A stretch of 64,000 nucleotides of DNA from Melioribacteraceae bacterium (lineage in GTDB: Bacteria > Bacteroidota > Ignavibacteria > Ignavibacteriales > Melioribacteraceae): NCBI GenBank assembly GCA_024103215.1, contig JAGFIY010000127.1, positions 124,001 through 188,000 of the forward strand. Direction: 5' to 3'. Below, one piece after another: positions 57,823 to 64,000 of the stretch. Positions within the stretch are counted from its first letter, which is position 1, and the number at the start of each line of letters is the position of its first letter. The position numbers and the translations under genes were made by a program. A model generated the notes under the pieces. It saw nothing but the letters and a program-made list of their open reading frames with translations, ran no database searches and was not told where the DNA came from.

Positions 57823-58287
57823 CTAGTCTGGTTGTACCTCTCTCTCAGCTGTATCAATCTTTTTAATCCACTCCAAACATAGAACTTGCTTGAACAGCTC
57901 AATTTTAATTTCAGCGGTGAGAAATCCGAGTGGATGGTTAGCGGCAGGAGGACTCCATGATTCCCAATCACACTTAAGAGCAAGATTATTTAGTTCGTCT
58001 TTTTGTCCAATGCTTGGCTCGGAGCTCAAATAAATAAACACTTTCTGAACAAGTTCAGTCTCATCAATATTTTCAATTTCAAATAAATGAATTTTTTTAC
58101 TCATTTGTTCGATGAGTTTGCCGCTTAAAATTTTGTGTGCACATTCTTCGGGCACATTCAAATAATCATTAACAGAAATGAGCTTACTGTTATTCTGATC
58201 ATTGGATTCAGTTTGCTCGATCTCATTTGATCTGCAAGCCGCAGTGAATAGAATAAGAAGTATTACTAACGCAATTGGAAATTTCAT
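57823..58287 (-). CDS. Lipoprotein homologous to the subtilisin propeptide
   Basis: 154 residues. Signal peptide with lipobox TAAC (Cys18). Residues 41-150 align without gaps to residues 41-150 of the next protein, with about 47 of 110 identical by hand count: KILSG (52-56), SEP (89-91), W.PP...NHPLGF (111-122) and K.DTAER (143-149). It ends exactly where the catalytic domain would start. It is either a remodelled free propeptide that can bind or inhibit the protease, or a truncated duplicate that has kept its frame. Function is inference. Confidence 0.85.
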   Translation of the reverse strand: MKFPIALVILLILFTAACRSNEIEQTESNDQNNSKLISVNDYLNVPEECAHKILSGKLIEQMSKKIHLFEIENIDETELVQKVFIYLSSEPSIGQKDELNNLALKCDWESWSPPAANHPLGFLTAEIKIELFKQVLCLEWIKKIDTAEREVQPD

Positions 58288-58382
58288 ACTAGCCCTCTAA
58301 AATTTCTATTTGCAAGATTTGCTTTCAATAAGGGATAACTTTCAAATTCAAACTCGATCCTAAAGCTTTAAATCAAACAACA

Positions 58383-58410
58383 GAGGGGCATTCGCCCCTC
58401 CATTTTTTTT
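58383..58410. terminator. Hairpin after the zinc-ribbon gene
   Basis: Stem GAGGGGC/GCCCCTC (58383-58389 with 58394-58400), four-base loop; strong T run on the plus side, moderate on the minus side, where the zinc-ribbon gene ends. Confidence 0.7.
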
Positions 58411-58444
58411 CAATAACCTCAGATTCCTCATACTTGCTATGCTT

Positions 58445-58675
58445 TTATGCTATATTACTATTATCCTTAACAAATCTTCCCGGATAATTTTTCCCGCAGA
58501 ATTTACAAAATTTTGCATATGGGTTATAAATGTACTCTCCGCATTCGGGACAAGTTTCAATCAACTCACTACCGCAAAAAGAACAGTACTTATCCTGCTC
58601 ATTAATGCTGCAGAAAAATGAACAAACCGGACAAATTTTATATCGATGATCAAGTTTTGTTTTTTCTTTTTGCAT
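58445..58675 (-). CDS. Double zinc-ribbon protein
   Basis: 76 residues with Cys pairs at CPVC, CSFC, CPEC and CKFC plus a lone C, enough for two zinc ribbons. No membrane helix. Role unknown, such proteins often bind nucleic acid or partners. Confidence 0.85.
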   Translation of the reverse strand: MQKEKTKLDHRYKICPVCSFFCSINEQDKYCSFCGSELIETCPECGEYIYNPYAKFCKFCGKNYPGRFVKDNSNIA

Positions 58676-58689
58676 AGTATTTGTAAAGA

Positions 58690-59142
58690 TTAAAGTAGCA
58701 CTAATTGCAAGCTAACCGGCGAAGTCTGACCGGCAATAACTGCAATAGGACTCAGCTGATAATTCGGCCAGGTTCCACTTCCATAAACATTATAGAGATC
58801 TCCGAAGGAAATATTACCGTCGCCGTTTTGATCTTTCCAAGCATCGAGATAGTAAGTCCCCGGAGGTAAATTACCAATCATATAATTACCGTTAGCATCG
58901 GCGGCAACCGTGCGTAATGTTCTATCCGCATTCCAATCATCAAAGTTTGCATAAATCGCAACACGAGTGTTAGCAGGACTTGAACTTGATCCCGGAGGAA
59001 CCGAAATAACACCCGAGATCGTGCCTGTCGTGGCTGGCGGAGGCGGTGGTGCTACCGGATCATTTTTTTCTTCTTCCTTATCACAACTTATGAATAACAA
59101 ACTGAAAATGATTAGCAGCAAAATAGTTTTTAGTGATTTCAT
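58690..59142 (-). CDS. Lipoprotein with carboxypeptidase-regulatory-like (SdrD B-type) domain
   Basis: 150 residues from ATG at 59142 (GGGAG). Lipobox LFISC, Pro/Gly linker, then a beta-sandwich: GTISGVISVPPGSSSSPANT, NGNYMIGNLPPGTYYLDAWK, and a loop DQNGDGNISFGDLYNVYG. Common in Bacteroidota; function unknown. Confidence 0.82.
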   Translation of the reverse strand: MKSLKTILLLIIFSLLFISCDKEEEKNDPVAPPPPPATTGTISGVISVPPGSSSSPANTRVAIYANFDDWNADRTLRTVAADANGNYMIGNLPPGTYYLDAWKDQNGDGNISFGDLYNVYGSGTWPNYQLSPIAVIAGQTSPVSLQLVLL

Positions 59143-59542
59143 ATTTACTCCCATTTTGGTTGTTTCAAGATATGTTTGTCAATTTTTGTACCTAGTTTTT
59201 TTATTCTTAACCTTTGATTCGGAAGGATTTTAGCATCTATTTATTTAGTGAAATTCTTGATGTTGCTTTGATGTGTATCACTGTTGCTTTAGAACACAAC
59301 ATTTTTGACCTTTTTATATGTCCTCTAATAGATTTTTTATATATATTAAATCCGTGAAAAAGGACGATTAAATCCTTTATCTCTTAATATCACCTCCGAT
59401 TCTAGAAAAACGTTTTTACTGTTGTACCGATATAAATTGATTCGAATGCCGAAAAGATTTTTACTGTGCAGATTTTAAAATGTTTTTTTATCGAAACAAC
59501 TTCTTGCTGAGAGATCTTTAAGTCACAAAGACAATAGATAAA
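59143..59542. other. 400-base divergent intergenic region
   Basis: Between the lipoprotein (minus) and the sigma-54 regulator (plus). AT-rich, with no open frame and no clear -24/-12 or TAnnTTTG motif found. Likely to hold both promoters. Confidence 0.5.
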
Positions 59543-60928
59543 ATGAAAAACAGAATTTTAGTTATTGATCATAATTCAAAATTCTCGGATAATCTTTTGG
59601 AATTATCGAAAAAGGATTACGAGTTCTATTCTGCTGAAAGTGTTGAAGAAGGAATAAAACTAATCCGCGAAAAGTTTCCCGATTTGATTTTGTTGGACTT
59701 GAAGTTGAATAACGGTATAAACGGAATCGATATTTTGAAAGAAATAAAGATGATCGATGCATTTATTCCCGTGATAATGATAACAGATAATGGATCGATA
59801 AATACAGCAGTAAAATCGGCGAAGAATGGCTCCGAAAACTATATTTCTAAAACCTCTTCTCCTTATGAAATGAAGAGTCTCTTCGATAAAACAATTAGAT
59901 CAAAACTGAATAAACAGAAGAGCATTGAGATAAAACAAGAAATCGAAAAGCCTTTTTTCAACATCGTAGGCTCGAGCGAGGCAGTAAAGGTAATTAATGA
60001 GAAAATAAACTTGGTCGCAAAAAGTCCGATCACAGTATTAATAACCGGTGAAAGCGGCACGGGAAAGGAATTGGTCGCTAGACAAATTCATCTCAAGAGT
60101 GAAAGATCTAACGAAGTTTTCGTCGCAGTTAACTGCGGAGCAATTCCGGTTAACTTAATTGAAAGTGAATTGTTCGGACACGAGAGAGGTTCCTTTACAG
60201 GCGCGGTTCAAAGACAATTAGGAAAATTTGAGATTGCTGAAAACGGGACTTTGTTTTTGGATGAAGTATCCGAACTTAGTTTGGATGCACAGGTAAAAAT
60301 CATGAGAGTTCTTCAAGAAAAAGAATTCGAAAGAGTCGGTGGAAACAAAACAATAAAAACTAACACAAGAGTAATTGCTGCAACAAATAAAAATCTCAAA
60401 AATTTAGTGGACGCGAGAAAATTTAGAGAAGATTTGTTCTACCGGCTCGACGTATTCCCGATAGATGTCCCGCCTCTTAGGGAAAGAAAAGAAGATATTC
60501 AAGAACTTATTCACTACTTACTATATAATATTAGTATCGAATTAAAGATGCTGCCTCCGAAATTTTCTAATGATACAGTTGAACTTTTAAAATCATACGA
60601 TTGGCCAGGCAATATAAGAGAACTTATTAACTATCTGACAAGATCGGTCATCTTGTGTGCCGGAAAAGAAATAACCCAGGAGATGATCGCGCGCTCACTT
60701 ATCGATTGTCATAAAAAAGATTTCTTCGTTCCGGGAAACACTTCGTTGAAATGGAAAGAAATGAACAAACAGAGAAAGAATGCCGCGGAAGTTGCAAGCC
60801 GAAAAGTTGAAGCTGAGTTCGCAAAAAAACTTCTCGAAAAATTTGACGGCAATGTAAGTAGAGCAGCAGAATATGCTGGAATAAATAGGACTAATCTTCA
60901 TAAAATGATTAAACGAGCGGGATTGTAA
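59543..60928 (+). CDS. Orphan sigma-54-dependent response regulator (NtrC family)
   Basis: 461 residues. Receiver (D52, T81, K103) in which the usual second acidic residue near position 10 is His (VIDHN), AAA+ with GESGTGKE (169-176), GSFTGA (216-221) and D240-E241, and a Fis-type HTH (SRAAEYAGINRTNLHKMI). No kinase gene is near, so it may be driven by a distant kinase or respond otherwise. Confidence 0.95.
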   Translation: MKNRILVIDHNSKFSDNLLELSKKDYEFYSAESVEEGIKLIREKFPDLILLDLKLNNGINGIDILKEIKMIDAFIPVIMITDNGSINTAVKSAKNGSENYISKTSSPYEMKSLFDKTIRSKLNKQKSIEIKQEIEKPFFNIVGSSEAVKVINEKINLVAKSPITVLITGESGTGKELVARQIHLKSERSNEVFVAVNCGAIPVNLIESELFGHERGSFTGAVQRQLGKFEIAENGTLFLDEVSELSLDAQVKIMRVLQEKEFERVGGNKTIKTNTRVIAATNKNLKNLVDARKFREDLFYRLDVFPIDVPPLRERKEDIQELIHYLLYNISIELKMLPPKFSNDTVELLKSYDWPGNIRELINYLTRSVILCAGKEITQEMIARSLIDCHKKDFFVPGNTSLKWKEMNKQRKNAAEVASRKVEAEFAKKLLEKFDGNVSRAAEYAGINRTNLHKMIKRAGL

Positions 60929-61048
60929 GATTTTTTTATTTATTTATGCAATCCATTTTGAAGTGTACCAAGAAATAGTAATGCTATCAAAATAATTCCT
61001 AATGTATTATTTCTATCATATCTTATATTTTTAATATTGTTTATTTAA

Positions 61049-61705
61049 TTATCCGGAATATGAAAAATAATCTTCACCGTTATCCTTTGTATGAATCAGC
61101 AATATGTCGGCGCGAACCATATTTATTAATGTTCTTGAGGCTCTCCTTTTTGATATGTTTGCTTTCTCCATCAAGTCTTTCACTGTCAAAGTCTCGTTCC
61201 TTTCCAATAATTCAAAAGCAATTCTTTCGTTTTTGCCAATCTTATAATTCTTCAATTCCGACTTTTCAATTTGATTTTGAAGCAGTTTTATCATCTCTTT
61301 GCTTGCTGGAACGCTCTTATCGTTTACCCTTACATAAACTTGAGCAGTGTTCAAATCAAGTTTCTTTTTGTAATCTTGAATTCTAACCGGTTTATTATCC
61401 GATTCGCTTACTTCAACAGAAACAAGTTCATAACCGTTGATTTCGAAAAAATTAAAACTAAATTTTGGCTTTGGTGTGCAATATTCTTCTATGGTTTGAT
61501 TAACTAATTCGGTTATCGATTTTTCACTGTGAATCCCGCATAAGGTTTTATCATCATTAACGCCGAAAATAATCGTACCACCTTTTGTGTTGGCAAATGC
61601 AATTATTTCTTTAGCAATTTTATCATACTCTGAAAATCGCTGCTTAAACTCAACACGAAGATTTTCCCCGCCGTCTATCAGTTTGATAAGTTCTTTGTTC
61701 GTCAT
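61049..61705 (-). CDS. AlbA_2 (Schlafen-like) domain protein with C-terminal HTH
   Basis: 218 residues. AlbA_2 core LRVEFKQRFSEYDKIAKEI then IAFANTKGGTIIFGVNDD; C-terminal winged-helix with LTVKDLMEKANISKRRASR. Such proteins are ATP/nucleic-acid-binding regulators of unknown targets. 15 bases before the TPR protein gene. Confidence 0.87.
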   Translation of the reverse strand: MTNKELIKLIDGGENLRVEFKQRFSEYDKIAKEIIAFANTKGGTIIFGVNDDKTLCGIHSEKSITELVNQTIEEYCTPKPKFSFNFFEINGYELVSVEVSESDNKPVRIQDYKKKLDLNTAQVYVRVNDKSVPASKEMIKLLQNQIEKSELKNYKIGKNERIAFELLERNETLTVKDLMEKANISKRRASRTLINMVRADILLIHTKDNGEDYFSYSG

Positions 61706-61719
61706 AACTCTGTTATGAG

Positions 61720-64000
61720 TTAATTATCTTTTTGCCCGGTTGATGAAGTATCAGGTTTTACGGAAGTTGTATCGGCAGAATCATTTTTGTTCATCAACGA
61801 TTTCCACAGCGAATCGACTCTCGATTTCTGTTGATCTTTAAGTGTATCAATCTTCTCAACAGGAGGTGGAATTGATTTCTTGAGTGATGAATCCGGTCGC
61901 TCAATTTTAACTATCGGCGGTGGCGGTGCTTCCTCTTTTGGCTTTTTGTTTCTTTGATCATCATTATCGTCGGACGGAGGAGGTGTCAATCTAGGATCAT
62001 CTTTTTGAGATTCTTCGGGAATAAATTCAGATAAATCAACTCCGGTGGAATCCTCAGTAACAACCTCTGCTTCATCTTCAAGAGGTAAATAGGTAGAATC
62101 TGTTTGAGCTGTTTTAAGCGAATCCAACTTTGCTTGAATCTTTGCCTGTTCCTTTTTGTAAGCATCCAATTTGGAATTTACTGCAAGTGTATATTCCGAA
62201 CGCTTGAAATGAGTGACTAAGGTATCATAAACCGATGCCGCAGAATCAAGCATGTTCTTCTCGTTTTCCAGAATAAAACCTATTGTATAAAGTGATTTGG
62301 GTGCGTTGGGTGATTCGGGATAATTCTCAAATATTGTGCGAAAAGTATCTATTGCTGCGTCGAAGTTTTTTGATAAGTATAATTCCTCTCCCTTTAAGTA
62401 AATTTTCTCACTAGGATCGCCTTTTGCTGCGGTTACTGTTCTGCCAAGTTTTCTTGCAGCTTCAACCGCAATATCATGTTCCGGGTAATTATCGTAAACC
62501 AGCGTATACATACTATCCGCTTTGGTTGTATCGCCTATTGTATTATAATAACTCCCCACTGCATAAAGTGTTTGAGGTGTTAACGAACCTTCTGGATTAA
62601 GCTCGAGACTTTTGTTGTAATAAATAAATGCAGAATCTGGAACTTCGAGTTCGGTTAAAAATAAATTTCCTAGTTCAAAATATGATTTTGATAAAAGCGT
62701 TTTAGCAGAATCAGCAGAAAACTTTGGATACAGCGGTTTTACAGTTACTGTAAACTCCTCGGGTTGAATGAGATCCAATTGATTTAAATTAGTTCCGGAC
62801 TGTGATCTGTTTGTTATTGTTTGAGCCGTCGTCGATTGCTGATTTGTTGTATCTGTAACTGCAGTACTGTCAGATACAATTGTCGAATCTGTCAGTTCTG
62901 CAATAACCTCCGTAGTGTCTCCTTGCGATGCTCGATAAAGAACATATTCTACGGAATCACGCGCAAAAGCTTCAGGATCAGTTAAGTAGATAAGATCCTT
63001 ATTTTCTTTTGCAATTTTTTCATCAAGCGAAATATACTTAACAATTATTCCGGAACGAGTCTTTGCATTTTCGCGGTATTCAGGCGTTAAATCAGAAGCA
63101 AGAGATTTATCGTAATATGTCATCGCACTGTCATAATTACCCAAGAATTTTTCATAAATATAAGCAAGATTAAACCGCGCAACTCCCAGACTTTTTCCTT
63201 GAGTATAAAGAGAATCGATTTCCGAAAATCTTGCAAATGCATCTCCAATATCACCTTTTTGAAGTGCGACCAGAGCTAGTTCAAGCTCAACTTGATCCCG
63301 TTTATCTTGAAATTTGTTGTCGTATCGCATGTCCTCAAGAAGATCGATGCTTTCCTCTTCCCTTTCGAGTTGTCTCAGTACTTTTGCGTATTCAAGTTTG
63401 CTGTCGAATTGAAGATCGAATGTTGGTGCAAACTCGTTGACTTTAACAAAACTATCTGCAGCTTTCTCAAGATCGCCCAGCTTCAAATACAATTTCCCAA
63501 GTTCATAAACTACTTCAGCTTTTAGTTCATCGGAGCCGGAAACAGTTATTAATTCTTCCATCGTATTTACACTGTTTTGGAATTGCTCCCTATAAATATA
63601 AAATGCGATTTGAGCGATGTATGCTTTCTCAACAAGTTCTTCCTCCTCTTCTCTTGCGGCAATCACTTTAACACTATCCAGAAGCTGCATTCCCAAATCG
63701 AAATTGCGCATCTGCATTTCCGATTTTGCAATCCAATAAATATTCTCAAGCTTTAAATCCGAATCTTCGGGATATGCTTCTAATTCCCTAAACTTTCTTA
63801 ACGCTTTGGAAAAATTCTGTTGATAATAAAACGCAACCCCCGTCATATAGATTGCTTCATCAAAGTATGCGGAAGTTGTATCGAACTGCAAAATTTTCGA
63901 ACACTTTTCGATTACTTTCTCAAAATTTGCATTCGCTGCATTAGTGATTTTCTCTTCTTTGAAAGCAAAAAGTTCTCTTTCCTGTCTTGCCACATCCTCA
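61720..64000 (-). CDS. Long TPR protein, 5' end cut by window edge
   Basis: Frame is still open at 64000 (a GTG at 63993 gives 757 residues, but codons upstream also code, so I treat it as partial). TPR-like helical repeats over about 500 residues, with a Ser/Thr-rich linker and Pro/Lys-rich C-terminus. The N-terminal part (IEKCSKILQF, AIYMTGVAFYYQQNFSKALR) recalls the gliding/T9SS lipoprotein SprE/PorW, but this is only resemblance. The window does contain T9SS cargo. Start and signal sequence not in view. Confidence 0.75.
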   Translation of the reverse strand, partial: EDVARQERELFAFKEEKITNAANANFEKVIEKCSKILQFDTTSAYFDEAIYMTGVAFYYQQNFSKALRKFRELEAYPEDSDLKLENIYWIAKSEMQMRNFDLGMQLLDSVKVIAAREEEEELVEKAYIAQIAFYIYREQFQNSVNTMEELITVSGSDELKAEVVYELGKLYLKLGDLEKAADSFVKVNEFAPTFDLQFDSKLEYAKVLRQLEREEESIDLLEDMRYDNKFQDKRDQVELELALVALQKGDIGDAFARFSEIDSLYTQGKSLGVARFNLAYIYEKFLGNYDSAMTYYDKSLASDLTPEYRENAKTRSGIIVKYISLDEKIAKENKDLIYLTDPEAFARDSVEYVLYRASQGDTTEVIAELTDSTIVSDSTAVTDTTNQQSTTAQTITNRSQSGTNLNQLDLIQPEEFTVTVKPLYPKFSADSAKTLLSKSYFELGNLFLTELEVPDSAFIYYNKSLELNPEGSLTPQTLYAVGSYYNTIGDTTKADSMYTLVYDNYPEHDIAVEAARKLGRTVTAAKGDPSEKIYLKGEELYLSKNFDAAIDTFRTIFENYPESPNAPKSLYTIGFILENEKNMLDSAASVYDTLVTHFKRSEYTLAVNSKLDAYKKEQAKIQAKLDSLKTAQTDSTYLPLEDEAEVVTEDSTGVDLSEFIPEESQKDDPRLTPPPSDDNDDQRNKKPKEEAPPPPIVKIERPDSSLKKSIPPPVEKIDTLKDQQKSRVDSLWKSLMNKNDSADTTSVKPDTSSTGQKDN

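Overview
The window looks like chromosomal DNA from a free-living member of the Ignavibacteria (Bacteroidota/Chlorobi group). Three signs support this. Four large exported proteins end in the type IX secretion (T9SS) sorting tail with the short motif NYPNPFNP. Housekeeping promoters carry the Bacteroidota TAnnTTTG box; the best case, TTTG-N20-TATATTTG, lies before the initiator tRNA. The DNA is AT-rich and densely packed, many genes have real GGAGG ribosome-binding sites, and most lie on the minus strand. This assignment is inferred from protein families and motifs only.

Layout. 1-4916 is the classic rimP-nusA-infB-rbfA-truB translation/transcription operon (truB cut by the left edge). 5004-13427 holds a secreted M14 carboxypeptidase, a DUF4870 membrane protein, a MATE exporter, a dicarboxylate/amino-acid symporter, hemW, a lipoprotein and an outer-membrane protein. 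13550-15253 is recN. 15300-15700 holds initiator tRNA-Met with its promoter and terminator, a degraded tRNA-like remnant and a second terminator. 15704-24568 is the most accessory-looking part: a T9SS-sorted GLUG-repeat protein, a DUF2202 ferritin-like lipoprotein, and a four-gene operon (Asp/Gly calcium-loop protein, outer-membrane barrel, histidine kinase, sigma-54 response regulator) with a -24/-12-like promoter, preceded by a second small Asp/Gly-rich exported protein. 24747-31724 holds a PiT-like permease, lipoproteins, RDD and YihY membrane proteins and purL. 31820-38337 is a long run of overlapping genes (era, EamA, acyP, ispF, lnt, ltaE, thioesterase, exonuclease). 38426-40031 is an ECF sigma/anti-sigma pair with matching divergent promoters facing a small membrane protein. 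40078-46757 holds trxB, queG, Rieske/MBL genes, a ferredoxin, DUF309, TPM/LemA and UPF0210. 46778-50672 holds an ACT protein, an exported YidD-like cassette, DUF2442 and an acyl-CoA dehydrogenase. 50869-52469 is rlmN plus a SpoU methyltransferase. 52524-58287 is a cell-surface cluster: an LVIVD-repeat protein, a subtilisin, and a lipoprotein that is a free-standing copy of the subtilisin propeptide. 58445-64000 holds a zinc-ribbon protein, a lipoprotein, an orphan NtrC-type regulator, an AlbA_2/HTH protein and a long TPR protein cut by the right edge.

How the parts fit. Most of the window is ordinary core metabolism and information processing. The candidates for something new are (i) the propeptide-like lipoprotein encoded just upstream of its cognate-looking subtilisin, (ii) the calcium-loop protein/barrel/two-component operon that may regulate itself through sigma-54, (iii) the exported YidD-like protein with two paralogous TPR membrane proteins, and (iv) the ECF circuit. 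There is no CRISPR array, prophage, transposase or recognisable riboswitch.
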